A stretch of DNA of 58,834 nucleotides from Pseudomonadota bacterium (GCA_023450615.1 JAEXGT010000024.1:1-58834); one strand, 5' to 3'. Positions 1-10,719 are shown, counted from the first letter of the stretch. Translations and numbers: made by a program. The notes: a model not told the origin generated them from the sequence alone.

Positions 1-132
1 ATCAGGCCCTGTGCTGGGAGCAGGTTCTGGCGGAGCGGAAAGCCGCATGGCGCCCCTCTATCAACCCGCTGTTAACTCTCTTAGTGTCGCATGGGCAGGG
101 TAAATTTTGCCCTGTTTCCGTGAGCGACACTC

Positions 133-1359
133 ATGCCTCAACCGCCTCATCCGGTCCGCCGCATCTGTGGCGCCCTCCTTCTCGGTCTGACCCTCACCAT
201 CGGTGTGGAAGGATGGACGCGCCCAGTTCAGGCCCAGGAGGTCTCAGAAGTGGGGTTTCAACGCTTCGTGCAGGGGCTGTGGCCTGCGGCCAAGGCGCGG
301 GGCGTCTCCCGCGCCACCTTCGACGAGGCCTTCCGGGGCGTTCAGCCCGATCCGAAGATCATTGCGCTCACCAAGAAGCAATCGGAGTTCGTCCGCCCGA
401 TCTGGGAGTATATCAACGGCGCCATCTCGGCCCAGCGCCTGCAGCGCGGGCGGGAGATGAGCGCGGAATGGTCCAAGACCCTGACGGCCATCGAGAAGAC
501 CTATGGCGTGCCGCGCTCGGTGGTGCTCGGCGTCTGGGGCATGGAAACCAATTTCGGCAGCTTTACCGGTTCGATCTATGCCATCCGGGCGCTCTCGACC
601 CTGGCCTATACGGGCTATCGCGGCGATTTCTTCAAGGAAGAGCTGCTCACCGCGCTCCAGATCCTCGAAGGAGAGCATATCGGGCGCGACAAGATGCTGG
701 GCTCCTGGGCCGGCGCCATGGGCCAGACCCAGTTCATGCCCTCGAGCTTCATGAAATATGCGGTCGACGGCAACCGGGACGGGGTGCGCGACATCTGGGC
801 ATCGGTACCGGACGCCATGGCCTCCACCGCCAATTACCTGCGTCAGCACGGCTGGAAGCCAGGGCTTCCCTGGGGCTTCGAGGTCAAGCTGCCGAAAGGC
901 TTCGATTTCGGATACCTGAGCGGGACCTTCCCTCAATGGCAGCATGTGGGCGTGCGCCGCGCAGATGGTAAGCCCATGCCGCAGACGGGTGAGGCGAGCC
1001 TGTTCCTGCCCGCCGGGGCGAAGGGGCCGGCCTTCCTGGTCACGAGCAACTACGACGTGATCAAGGCCTATAACTCGTCGGATGCCTATGCCATGGGCGT
1101 GGCGCATCTCGGCGACCGGGTGATGGGCGGGCTGCCGATCCAGGGTTCGTGGCCCAAGGACCAGCCCATGATGGCCAAGGATGAGCGGCAGGAATTGCAG
1201 CAGCGTCTCGCGAAGCTTGGGTTCTATGAGGGCGAGACGGACGGCAAGTTCGGCTCGAAGACACGGGAGGCCGTACGGAACTTCCAGCTCCGCCGTGGCT
1301 TGATTCCCGATGGCTACGCCGACTACGCTGTTCTGCGCGAGTTGCGTACAGCCCGCTGA
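133..1359 (+). CDS. Lytic murein transglycosylase (MltB-type) with C-terminal peptidoglycan-binding domain
   Basis: Cleaves the MurNAc-GlcNAc bond of peptidoglycan in the periplasm with formation of 1,6-anhydroMurNAc (family knowledge). The 408-residue product begins with a signal peptide ending near PVQAQ (residues 31-35). The MltB-type SLT domain spans about 40-330 and shows GVWGMETNFG, in which Glu138 is the expected catalytic acid, followed by MGQTQFMPSSF. A PG_binding_1 domain occupies about 355-405 (QRLAKLGFYEGETDGKFG). This domain order is the usual one for alphaproteobacterial MltB homologues. The gene stands alone ahead of a DUF459 hydrolase in the same direction. A small palindrome at 96-114 lies in its leader; no clear Shine-Dalgarno precedes the ATG. 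Confidence 0.92.
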   Translation: MPQPPHPVRRICGALLLGLTLTIGVEGWTRPVQAQEVSEVGFQRFVQGLWPAAKARGVSRATFDEAFRGVQPDPKIIALTKKQSEFVRPIWEYINGAISAQRLQRGREMSAEWSKTLTAIEKTYGVPRSVVLGVWGMETNFGSFTGSIYAIRALSTLAYTGYRGDFFKEELLTALQILEGEHIGRDKMLGSWAGAMGQTQFMPSSFMKYAVDGNRDGVRDIWASVPDAMASTANYLRQHGWKPGLPWGFEVKLPKGFDFGYLSGTFPQWQHVGVRRADGKPMPQTGEASLFLPAGAKGPAFLVTSNYDVIKAYNSSDAYAMGVAHLGDRVMGGLPIQGSWPKDQPMMAKDERQELQQRLAKLGFYEGETDGKFGSKTREAVRNFQLRRGLIPDGYADYAVLRELRTAR

Positions 1360-1412
1360 CAGGTCCGGTCGAGACTCTATAAAGGGTGGCCCGGACTAAC
1401 GTGGAACCACCG

Positions 1413-2660
1413 ATGCGTTTGCTGATGATCCTTCGCCTGCTGGCCTTGAGCCTGCTTCTCGTCTCGGGAAGCGGTTCTCACGCGCTGGCTCAGGGCGCTT
1501 ATTATCAGCAGCAGCAACAACAGCCCCGGCAGGGCTATCGCGATCCGCGGGCCTACCCGCCCGGCTATTATCCGGGAAAGCTCGTGCAGCCGGCTCAGCC
1601 GCAGCAGGGGTTCAGCCTGCGCCGTTTCTTCGGCGTTCCCGATGAGCCGCCACCGCCCGCTCGCGCACCGGTCGCCAAACCACGCAAGGCCCCCGCCGCG
1701 CCTGCACCCGTGGCGCGCGTCGAAAAGCCCAAAATCGACCCGAATACCCACATCGTCGTCTTCGGCGATTCGCTTGCGGAGTTCCTGCGCCAGGGCCTCG
1801 ACGTCGTCTACGCGGAAGATCAGGACGTCGCCATCGTGGGCAAGATCAGGAGCGGCAGCAACATCGTTCGCAGCGATCCGGCGGATTGGCCGAACTTCAT
1901 CAAATCGACCCTCGATTCCGGTCAGAAGGCCACCGTCGCCGTCGTCATGCTGGGCCTGAGCGACCGCCAGTCCCTGCAGGACGGCGAGGACAGGATCGAG
2001 CTTCGCTCCGATCGCTGGAAGGATCTCTACACGCAGAGAATCGACGGGATCATGACCGCCCTCAAGGAGCGTAACATTCCCGTGGTCTGGATCGGTCTGC
2101 CGCCCATGAAGAGCAGCAGGTTGTCCGAGGATCTGCTGGTCATGAACAGCGTCTATGAGGAAAGCGTGCAGCGCAACGGCGGCGCCTATGTGGATATTTT
2201 CCCGGGATTCGTCGACGACGAGAACCGCTATACGTCCTTCGGGCCCGATGTGGACGGCGAGCCTGCGCGGTTGCGCGCCGAGGACGGCGTGTCCTTCACC
2301 AAGGCGGGCGCGCGCAAGATCGCGCATTTCGCGGATGTGGAGATCAAGAAAATCCTCGAATCGCTGCAAACCGGCGCGCCGGTGGCCGTGACCCCGGTCG
2401 ATGGGCTGCCCGGGAGCATCGAGGCGGCCATCCCCGCGCCGCCCGATCCCGCCGTTCCGGTGGTGCTGCCCTCCAAGCCTCTCGTCGGGCCTGTTCTGCC
2501 GCTGACACGCCAGGACGTGGCACCCGGCGGCACCCTGGTCTCCAGCCCGCCGAAGCTCACGGGCGACAGTGCCTATACCGTGCGGCGCGCGCTGCGCACC
2601 GGCATCGCGCCAAGCGCGCGGCCCGGACGCGCGGACGATTTCCGCTGGCCTCGGAGCTGA
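1413..2660 (+). CDS. Periplasmic SGNH/GDSL-type hydrolase, DUF459 family
   Basis: Probable exported esterase or acyl/acetyl hydrolase acting at the envelope; substrate unknown. The ATG at 1413 starts a good signal peptide (MRLLMILRLLALSLLLVSG, cleavage after SHALAQ). An in-frame GTG at 1386 would add nine residues and is less likely. A Gln/Pro-rich stretch (QQQQQQPRQGY) and a Pro/Ala linker precede the hydrolase domain, which opens with IVVFGDSLAEF; Ser120 is the presumed nucleophile. The far end has SFTKAGARKIAHF, the DUF459 version of the last SGNH block, without a standard DxxH. The C-terminal tail is Pro-rich. It follows the transglycosylase by about 50 bases, and a joint role in wall or glycan editing is inference. 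Confidence 0.82.
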   Translation: MRLLMILRLLALSLLLVSGSGSHALAQGAYYQQQQQQPRQGYRDPRAYPPGYYPGKLVQPAQPQQGFSLRRFFGVPDEPPPPARAPVAKPRKAPAAPAPVARVEKPKIDPNTHIVVFGDSLAEFLRQGLDVVYAEDQDVAIVGKIRSGSNIVRSDPADWPNFIKSTLDSGQKATVAVVMLGLSDRQSLQDGEDRIELRSDRWKDLYTQRIDGIMTALKERNIPVVWIGLPPMKSSRLSEDLLVMNSVYEESVQRNGGAYVDIFPGFVDDENRYTSFGPDVDGEPARLRAEDGVSFTKAGARKIAHFADVEIKKILESLQTGAPVAVTPVDGLPGSIEAAIPAPPDPAVPVVLPSKPLVGPVLPLTRQDVAPGGTLVSSPPKLTGDSAYTVRRALRTGIAPSARPGRADDFRWPRS

Positions 2661-2686
2661 TGATCTCGTCTTCCATTACGCTCCGC

Positions 2687-2788
2687 CCTCATCCTGAGGA
2701 GGTCGCTTCAGCGACCGTCTCGAAGGAGGGCTTCAGTGCTCTCTGGATCCTCCTTCGAGACGGCACTTCGTGCCTCCTCAGGATGAGG
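2687..2788. repeat. Long nested palindromic element (REP-like)
   Basis: Two nested inverted repeats: outer arms CCTCATCCTGAGGAGG (2687-2702) and its exact complement at 2773-2788; inner arms CCGTCTCGAAGGAGG (2715-2729) and its exact complement at 2749-2763. The whole element can fold as a hairpin of about 100 bases. It sits between two convergent genes, as REP/BIME-type elements of rhizobia and methylobacteria usually do. A role as bidirectional terminator or mRNA 3' stabiliser is possible but not shown. Confidence 0.85.
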
Positions 2789-2810
2789 TTTGTGGTTCTG
2801 AAAACGAAAT

Positions 2811-2829
2811 GGCCGGGACAAGCCCGGCC
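2811..2829. repeat. Short GC-rich palindrome downstream of gltD
   Basis: GGCCGGG (2811-2817) and CCCGGCC (2823-2829) flank a five-base loop, 34 bases beyond the gltD stop. No T-run follows on either strand, so it looks more like a REP-type element than a canonical terminator. Confidence 0.6.
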
Positions 2830-2862
2830 ACGACAACAAATCAGTACAGAAATGCGCTGCGC

Positions 2863-4284
<1,422 letters not shown>

Positions 4285-4302
4285 CGGTTTGCCCCTTAAT
4301 CC

Positions 4303-7300
4303 TTATTCCGCCGCCTGCAGGTTCCGGAGACGATCCATCTCCTGGAGCGCGCGACGATATTCAACCGGCATGACCTTCACGAACTTGGTGCGGAAGGTCG
4401 CCCAATTGTCGAGGATCTCCTTCGCGCGGGCCGAGCCCGTATAGGTGTGATGATTGGTGATGAGCTGCATCAGGCGCTCCTCATCGGGGCCGGACATGTT
4501 GGCCATGATGTCGATGCGGCCCTTGGTCTCCAGGTCGCCGCCGTGATGGTGGAGGCGGCGCATGAGATCCTCCTCCTCCTCGACAGGTTCGAGATCGACC
4601 ATGGAGAGGTTGCAGCGCTGCGAGAACGTGCCGTCCTCGTCGAGCACATAGGCGATGCCGCCCGACATGCCCGCCGCGAAGTTGCGGCCCGTCTGACCCA
4701 GCACGACGACGAGACCGCCGGTCATGTATTCGCAGCCGTGATCGCCCGTGCCTTCGACGACGGCGATGGCGCCGGAATTGCGCACGGCGAAACGCTCGCC
4801 CGCGACGCCACGGAAATAGGCCTCGCCGGAGATCGCGCCGTACATCACCGTGTTGCCGGCGATGATCGAACGCTCAGGCACTGCCTTGGTATCGGGAGAC
4901 GGCTTCACGATGAGCTTGCCGCCGGACAGGCCCTTGCCGACATAGTCGTTCGCGACGCCTTCAAGCTCGATGGTCACGCCTGCCGCCAGCCACGCGCCGA
5001 AGCTCTGGCCTGCGGTGCCCTTCAGCTTCACGGTGATCGTGTCGTCGGGCAGGCCTTCATGGCCGTAGCGCTTCGCCACTTCGCCGGAGAGCATCGCGCC
5101 CGCCGAGCGGTCGGAGCTGCGGATCGTCGCCTCGATGGTGACGGCCTCGCCCTTTTCGAGAGCGGGAGCGGCCTTGGCGATGAGCTCGCGGTCGAGCACC
5201 TTCGCGATGGGATGCTCCTGGCGCTCCTGATGACGGATGGCGACATTCGCGGGCACGTCCGGCTTGTGGAAGAGCTTCGTGAAGTCGAGACCCTTCGCCT
5301 TCCAGTGGTCGATGGCGGCGTTCTTGTCGAGGAGGTCGGACTGGCCGATCATCTCATCGATGGAGGTAAAGCCCATCTCCGCCATCAGTTCGCGCACTTC
5401 CTCGGCGACGAAGAAGAAGTAGTTGATGACATGTTCAGGCAGCCCCTTGAAGCGCTTGCGCAGCACCGGGTCCTGCGTGGCGACCCCGACAGGGCAGGTG
5501 TTGAGATGGCACTTGCGCATCATGATGCAACCTGCCGCAATGAGCGGCGCTGTCGAGAAGCCGTATTCGTCGGCGCCGAGCAGCGCCGCGATCACCACGT
5601 CACGGCCCGTGCGCAGGCCACCGTCGGCCTGCAACGCAACGCGGCCGCGCAGGCGGTTGAGCACCAGTGTCTGCTGCGTTTCGGCGAGGCCGATTTCCCA
5701 CGGCGAGCCTGCATGCTTGAGCGAGGTGAGGGGCGAGGCGCCCGTGCCGCCCTCGAAGCCTGAGACCGTGATGTGGTCGGCGCGCGCCTTGGCGACGCCA
5801 GCCGCCACGGTGCCGACGCCGACTTCCGAGACGAGCTTCACGGAGACATCCGCTGACGGGTTCACGTTCTTCAGGTCGAAGATCAGCTGCGCGAGGTCTT
5901 CAATCGAGTAGATGTCGTGATGCGGCGGTGGGGAAATGAGGCCCACGCCCGGAGTCGAGTGGCGCACGCGGGCGATCTTGGCGTCGACCTTGTGGCCGGG
6001 CAGCTGCCCGCCTTCGCCGGGCTTGGCTCCCTGCGCCACCTTGATCTGCATCATGTCCGCGTTGACGAGATATTCCGTCGTCACGCCGAAGCGGCCGGAT
6101 GCGACCTGCTTGATGGCCGAACGCTTGGAACGTCCGTCGGAGAGGGGCCGGAAGCGCTCCGGCTCCTCGCCGCCTTCGCCGGTGTTCGACTTGCCGCCGA
6201 TGGTGTTCATGGCGAGCGCCAGCGTCTCGTGCGCTTCCTTCGAGATCGAGCCGTAGGACATGGCGCCGGTGGAGAAGCGCTTCACGATGTCCTGCGCGGG
6301 CTCGACTTCGCTCAGCGGAACGGGAGCGCGTCCGTTTTCGTCCGCCTTCTTGATGCGGAAGAGGCCACGGATGGTCTTCAGCTCGTTGTCCTGCTCGTTC
6401 ACGAGGCGCGCATATTCGCGGTAGCGATCCTGCGCGTTGAGGCGAACGGCGTGCTGAAGGGTCGCGACCGTATCCGGGTTCCAGGCATGCACCTCGCCGC
6501 GTTGGCGGAAGGCGTATTCACCGCCCACATCGAGCGCGTTGCGGTAGATCGGGGCGTCGCCGAAGGCGTCGCGGTGACGGCGCACGTTCTCTTCCGCCAC
6601 CTCGTCCATGCCGATGCCCTCGATGGAGGTAGCCGTGCCGAAGAAGTCGCGCGATACGAAGTCGGACTTGAGGCCGACCGCATCGAAGATCTGCGCGCCG
6701 CAATAGGATTGGTAGGTGGAAATGCCCATCTTGGACATGACCTTCAAAAGGCCCTTGCCGATGGACTTGATGTAGCGCTTCACCGCCTCGTCCGCGTCCA
6801 CCTCTTGCGGCAGCTCCCCGGCTTCATGCATCGCCTCGATGGTCTCGAAGGCGAGATACGGGTTGATCGCTTCCGCGCCATAGCCTGCAAGGCATGCGAA
6901 GTGATGGATCTCGCGCGGCTCGCCGGATTCGACCACGAGGCCGACCGAGGTGCGCAGGCCCTTGCGGATCAGGTAGTTGTGAACGGCGGCGGTGGCCAGC
7001 AGCGCCGGAATCGGAATGCGGTCCGGCCCGACCATGCGGTCGGTGAGGATGATGATGTTGTAGCCGCCGTGAACGGCAGCCTCGGCGCGGTCGCAGAGAC
7101 GGTCGAGCGCGCCGTCGAGAGCGGATGCGCCGAGCTCGGCATCATAGGTGATGTCGAGGGTCTTGGTGTCGAAGCGATCCTCGAAATGGCCGATGCAGCG
7201 GATCTTCTCCAGATCTTCGTTGGTGAGGATCGGCTGGCGCACTTCGAGGCGCTTGCGGCGCGAGGTGCCTTCGAGATCGAGGATGTTCGGGCGCGGGCCG

Positions 7301-9018
7301 ATGAACGACACGAGGCTCATGACGAGCTCTTCGCGGATCGGGTCGATCGGCGGGTTCGTCACCTGCGCGAAGTTCTGCTTGAAATAGGTATAGAGCAGCT
7401 TCGGCTTGTCGGAGAGCGCGGAGATCGGCGTGTCGGAGCCCATGGAGCCAACGGCTTCCTGGCCCGTCACGGCCATAGGCTGCATGAGCAGCTTCAGATC
7501 TTCCGCCGTGTAGCCGAAAGCCTGCTGGCGGTCGAGGAGCGACACGTCGGTGCGCGATTCACGCGCCTGAACGGGCTTCAGGTCTTCGAGAACGATCTGC
7601 GTGCGCTTCAGCCAGTCCTTGTAGGGATGCGCGTTGGAAAGCTGCTGCTTGATCTCGTCGTCGGAGACGATGCGGCCTTCCTCCAGGTCGATGAGCAGCA
7701 TCTTGCCCGGCTGCAGACGCCACTTCTCGACGATCTTCTCTTCCGGAATCGGCAGCACGCCCATCTCGGAGGCGAGCACCACGAGGCCGTCATCGGTCAC
7801 GAGGTAGCGCGCGGGGCGCAGGCCGTTGCGGTCGAGCGTCGCGCCGATCTGCTTGCCGTCGGTGAAGCACACGGCGGCGGGGCCGTCCCACGGCTCCATG
7901 AGGGCGGCGTGATATTCGTAGAACGCGCGGCGGTCGTCGTTCATGAGCGGGTTGCCCGCCCATGCTTCGGGGATCAGCATCATCATCGCATGCGAGAGCG
8001 AGTAGCCGCCGCGCACGAGGAATTCGAGCGCGTTGTCGAAGCAGGCGGTGTCGGATTGGCCCTCGTAGGAGATCGGCCAGAGCTTCGAGATGTCGTTGCC
8101 GAAGAGTTCGGAATCGACGGAAGCCTGACGCGCCGCCATCCAGTTCACGTTGCCGCGCAGCGTGTTGATCTCGCCGTTATGTGCGACCATGCGGTACGGG
8201 TGCGCGAGCTGCCAGGTGGGGAAGGTGTTCGTCGCAAAGCGCTGGTGCACGAGGGCGATGGCGCTCTCGAAGCGCGGGTCCTGCAGGTCGAGGTAATAGT
8301 CGCGCAGCTGCGTGACCAGCACCATGCCCTTGTAGACGATGGTGCGGGAGGAGAGGCTCACCGGATAATAGCCGGCCGTGCGCTCGTCCTTCATGTCGTA
8401 GACGGCGTTGGAGATCACCTTGCGGGCGAGGAACAGGCGGCGCTCGAACGTCTCCTGATCGTCCATCCCCTTGCCCTTGCCGATGAAGATCTGGCGGTGC
8501 AGGGGCTCGGTGGCCTTCACGCTCTCGCCGAGGTCGCTCGAATCGACAGGCACCTCGCGCCAGCCGAGAACCTGCAGGCCCTCATCGGCAATCGCCTTGG
8601 AGACGAGCTCCTCGACGAGCTTGAAGCCCTCCGGGTTCCTCGGCATGAACAGGTGGCCGACGCCATATTGGCCTTCCTCGGGCAGCCAGATGCCGACCTT
8701 GGCGCACTCCGCCGCAAAGAACTTATGCGGGATCTGGACGAGGATGCCGCAGCCGTCGCCCATCTTCGGGTCCGCGCCGACCGCGCCGCGATGGTCGAGG
8801 TTGTGCAGGATGGCGAGACCCTGCTCGACGATCTCGTGGGTCTTGCGGTTCTTCATGTCGGCGATGAAGCCGACGCCGCAGGAATCCTGCTCGTTCGACG
8901 GATCGTAGAGGCCCTGGGGAGGGGGCAGGCCGGGATCGCGTATCGTCCTAGGATCCGTTTTGACGGCCGTGCGGCTCGGGACTTTCGCTTCCTGGCTTCT
9001 CATCGGCACGTCGCTCAT
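4303..9018 (-). CDS. gltB: Glutamate synthase (NADPH) large (alpha) subunit
   Basis: Catalytic subunit of GOGAT: the N-terminal glutaminase releases ammonia, which is channelled to the FMN barrel to aminate 2-oxoglutarate. The product is 1571 residues, normal for bacterial GltB. Residues 1-46 look like the propeptide removed to expose Cys47 (DSCGVGFI), the Ntn nucleophile. The central and FMN domains follow, with CHLNTCPVGVATQDP (3Fe-4S ligands and FMN region). The C-terminal GXGXG beta-helix shows GDHGCEYMTGG and GMSGGIAYV. The start is supported by GAGGA six bases upstream of ATG. The gene is preceded by an unusually long, hairpin-rich leader (9019-9420). Together with gltD it gives the main ammonium-assimilation route when glutamine synthetase is active. 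Confidence 0.98.
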   Translation of the reverse strand: MSDVPMRSQEAKVPSRTAVKTDPRTIRDPGLPPPQGLYDPSNEQDSCGVGFIADMKNRKTHEIVEQGLAILHNLDHRGAVGADPKMGDGCGILVQIPHKFFAAECAKVGIWLPEEGQYGVGHLFMPRNPEGFKLVEELVSKAIADEGLQVLGWREVPVDSSDLGESVKATEPLHRQIFIGKGKGMDDQETFERRLFLARKVISNAVYDMKDERTAGYYPVSLSSRTIVYKGMVLVTQLRDYYLDLQDPRFESAIALVHQRFATNTFPTWQLAHPYRMVAHNGEINTLRGNVNWMAARQASVDSELFGNDISKLWPISYEGQSDTACFDNALEFLVRGGYSLSHAMMMLIPEAWAGNPLMNDDRRAFYEYHAALMEPWDGPAAVCFTDGKQIGATLDRNGLRPARYLVTDDGLVVLASEMGVLPIPEEKIVEKWRLQPGKMLLIDLEEGRIVSDDEIKQQLSNAHPYKDWLKRTQIVLEDLKPVQARESRTDVSLLDRQQAFGYTAEDLKLLMQPMAVTGQEAVGSMGSDTPISALSDKPKLLYTYFKQNFAQVTNPPIDPIREELVMSLVSFIGPRPNILDLEGTSRRKRLEVRQPILTNEDLEKIRCIGHFEDRFDTKTLDITYDAELGASALDGALDRLCDRAEAAVHGGYNIIILTDRMVGPDRIPIPALLATAAVHNYLIRKGLRTSVGLVVESGEPREIHHFACLAGYGAEAINPYLAFETIEAMHEAGELPQEVDADEAVKRYIKSIGKGLLKVMSKMGISTYQSYCGAQIFDAVGLKSDFVSRDFFGTATSIEGIGMDEVAEENVRRHRDAFGDAPIYRNALDVGGEYAFRQRGEVHAWNPDTVATLQHAVRLNAQDRYREYARLVNEQDNELKTIRGLFRIKKADENGRAPVPLSEVEPAQDIVKRFSTGAMSYGSISKEAHETLALAMNTIGGKSNTGEGGEEPERFRPLSDGRSKRSAIKQVASGRFGVTTEYLVNADMMQIKVAQGAKPGEGGQLPGHKVDAKIARVRHSTPGVGLISPPPHHDIYSIEDLAQLIFDLKNVNPSADVSVKLVSEVGVGTVAAGVAKARADHITVSGFEGGTGASPLTSLKHAGSPWEIGLAETQQTLVLNRLRGRVALQADGGLRTGRDVVIAALLGADEYGFSTAPLIAAGCIMMRKCHLNTCPVGVATQDPVLRKRFKGLPEHVINYFFFVAEEVRELMAEMGFTSIDEMIGQSDLLDKNAAIDHWKAKGLDFTKLFHKPDVPANVAIRHQERQEHPIAKVLDRELIAKAAPALEKGEAVTIEATIRSSDRSAGAMLSGEVAKRYGHEGLPDDTITVKLKGTAGQSFGAWLAAGVTIELEGVANDYVGKGLSGGKLIVKPSPDTKAVPERSIIAGNTVMYGAISGEAYFRGVAGERFAVRNSGAIAVVEGTGDHGCEYMTGGLVVVLGQTGRNFAAGMSGGIAYVLDEDGTFSQRCNLSMVDLEPVEEEEDLMRRLHHHGGDLETKGRIDIMANMSGPDEERLMQLITNHHTYTGSARAKEILDNWATFRTKFVKVMPVEYRRALQEMDRLRNLQAAE

Positions 9019-9515
9019 CTCAGATCCTCACATCCGAACGTCTTGTCACATGGTCTTCGAGGCGGCTTTGGGGCGGCCGGATGACAGGAGGATCGTCCGG
9101 AGTGCCCGCCGCTTGTCGGGGTTGTCGAGGGGTGGGTCCGGCAGGGGAGCCCGCACCTCGCGGGCACCTTTGGGCTGTCTTCAGCCCAGAGTCGCCCGTT
9201 CCGCCCACGTTTTGCGGGCGGTCGTCGTGGTATCTCGTTTCGTTCGCGTCTGGCGAAGCATCAAGAAAACCTCAGGGCGTAGGGGCGCAGTCGCCCCAAA
9301 AGGGACAGCATCACTGTCCTAATGCGGCCAAACTGCCAGAGTTCACGGCACTGCACAAGAGGGATTAGAAAAATTTTAGACAAAAGTTACAAGGCGCCGA
9401 CTCAGAATGTAACAAAAGCATCTTCCGGGGCATCCAAACGAAAGTCTTGGCCGATGGGTCAATGACCTTGACATGTCGGCTCTCATGAGGAGGGTGGCCC
9501 TTCAAGGAGATGCCG
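9019..9515. promoter_or_regulatory. Structured gltB leader and divergent gltB / threonine aldolase intergenic region
   Basis: About 500 bases separate divergent gltB and the aldolase gene. Read toward gltB (minus strand), a series of hairpins appears. GGACAG/CTGTCC (9302-9318) is followed by a short T-run. GGGGCG/CGCCCC (9282-9297) comes next, then a 26-codon ORF (9181-9261). CCGCCC/GGGCGG lies inside that ORF. GGGCTG/CAGCCC overlaps the ORF stop, and GCCCGC/GCGGGC lies at about 9149-9164. This arrangement resembles a leader-peptide attenuator, but no strong terminal T-run was found before gltB. The stretch 9360-9420 is AT-richer and probably holds the gltB promoter. I identified no NtrC or known riboswitch consensus. 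Confidence 0.5.
9181..9261 (-). CDS. Candidate 26-residue leader peptide upstream of gltB
   Basis: ATG at 9261, stop at 9181 (minus strand), preceded by GAGG eight bases upstream. The peptide begins MLRQTRTKRD, continues with four consecutive threonines (codons ACC ACG ACG ACC) and ends ARKTWAERATLG. It is rich in Thr and Arg. The codons for the end of the peptide and the stop lie in hairpin-forming sequence, the classical geometry of translation-coupled attenuation. No homologue is recalled, and no function beyond a leader peptide is proposed. It could also be a chance short ORF. Confidence 0.4.
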   Translation of the reverse strand: MLRQTRTKRDTTTTARKTWAERATLG

Positions 9516-10592
9516 ATGAATTTCGCAAGCGACAATATCGTGGGTGCCAGCCCCCAGGTTCTACAGGCTCTTGCAGGGGCGAATTCCGGGCCGATGGCGG
9601 CCTATGGGGGCGACGAGATCACCAAGCGGGTCAGGGCGCGCTTCAACGAGATTTTCGAGCGGGACGTCTCGGTGTTCTTCGTGACCACGGGCACCGCAGC
9701 CAATGCGCTGGCGCTCTCCGCTGCTGTGCCGCCCTACGGCCTTTGCGTCTGCCACCGGGAAGCGCATGTGATCGACGATGAATGCGGCGCGCCGGAATTC
9801 TTCATGCACGGGGCAAAGCTCGCGGGGCTTCCGGGCGTCGGCGCCAAGCTCACGGCCGAAACCGTCTCGGCTTATCTCAAGGGCCTGCCGAAGGCCGTGA
9901 AGCAGATGCCGCCCAAGGCCCTGTCGATCTCGCAGGTGTCCGAATGCGGCCTCGTTTACGATCTCGATGAGTTGAAGGCTTTGGGAGAGGTCTGCCGCGA
10001 GCAGGGCCTTGCCTTCCACATGGACGGCGCGCGCTTTGCCAACGCTCTCGTTTCGCTCGGCTGCTCCCCCGCCGAGATGACCTGGAAGCAGGGCGTCGAC
10101 ATTCTTTCCTTCGGGGGAACCAAGAACGGCTGCCTCATGGCCGAGGCCATCGTGGTGTTCAAGCCGGAGCTCGCCGAGGCGCTGGACTACCGGTCCAAGC
10201 GCGCCGGGCAGATCATCTCCAAGGGCCGCCTGATCTCCGCGCAGTTCGAGGGCTATTTCGCGGACGATCACTGGTACGCCAATGCCCGTCACGCCAATCG
10301 CCTGGCGAAGATGCTCTCGGACGGGCTTGCTAAGCTTCCGGGCGTCCGCTTGGCTTGGGAGACCGAAGCCAATGAGGTGTTCCCCATCATTCCCGCCGCC
10401 ATGGACAAGGCCCTGCGGGATGCGGGCGTGCTCTATCACCCCTGGACAGAACTGAGCCTGCCTGCGGCTGAGGCGGTGGGGCAGGAAGAGGCGCTGATCC
10501 GCCTCGTGCTGTCCTTCGCCACGCAGGAAGAGGACGTGCGCAGGGTGCTGGACATCGCCGGTTCCGCGGCGTCTCGGCAGGCGGCGGAGTGA
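9516..10592 (+). CDS. ltaE: Low-specificity L-threonine aldolase (PLP fold type I)
   Basis: Cleaves L-threonine / L-allo-threonine to glycine and acetaldehyde using PLP in the cytoplasm. The N-terminus MNFASDNIVGASPQV and the motif YGGDEITKRVRARFNEIF are typical. TTGTAANALAL holds the PLP phosphate, HMDGARFANA carries the Asp pairing with the pyridine nitrogen, and Lys203 in SFGGTKNG is the Schiff-base lysine. Two ATGs compete: at 9510, which overlaps the AAGGAG, and at 9516, six bases after it. The second is preferred and gives 358 residues. It is transcribed divergently from gltB with no clear partner. Other beta-eliminating lyase family enzymes are the main alternative. Confidence 0.9.
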   Translation: MNFASDNIVGASPQVLQALAGANSGPMAAYGGDEITKRVRARFNEIFERDVSVFFVTTGTAANALALSAAVPPYGLCVCHREAHVIDDECGAPEFFMHGAKLAGLPGVGAKLTAETVSAYLKGLPKAVKQMPPKALSISQVSECGLVYDLDELKALGEVCREQGLAFHMDGARFANALVSLGCSPAEMTWKQGVDILSFGGTKNGCLMAEAIVVFKPELAEALDYRSKRAGQIISKGRLISAQFEGYFADDHWYANARHANRLAKMLSDGLAKLPGVRLAWETEANEVFPIIPAAMDKALRDAGVLYHPWTELSLPAAEAVGQEEALIRLVLSFATQEEDVRRVLDIAGSAASRQAAE

Positions 10593-10719
10593 TCTTCAGT
10601 CTCTTTTGCCCTAACCCTGCCGCATTCTCCCGCAATGTGTGACCTTACGAGACCTTACCAACGGGGTTTTACCTCCAGCCCCGGCGGGATTATTCAGGAC
10701 CAGGTTTCATAATGAGAAA

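Noticed and set aside
84..971. 295-codon plus-strand frame overlapping the lytic transglycosylase
   Set aside because: Out-of-frame shadow of a gene with clear signal peptide, catalytic motif and PG-binding domain; Arg-rich composition with no recognisable motif.
5917..9084. A 1055-codon open frame on the plus strand opposite gltB (and similar long frames at 4447-5763, 2770-4299)
   Set aside because: They lie wholly antisense to gltB/gltD, have no family motifs, and are His/Asp/Arg/Ala-rich in the way GC-rich antisense frames are. They are products of codon bias, not genes.
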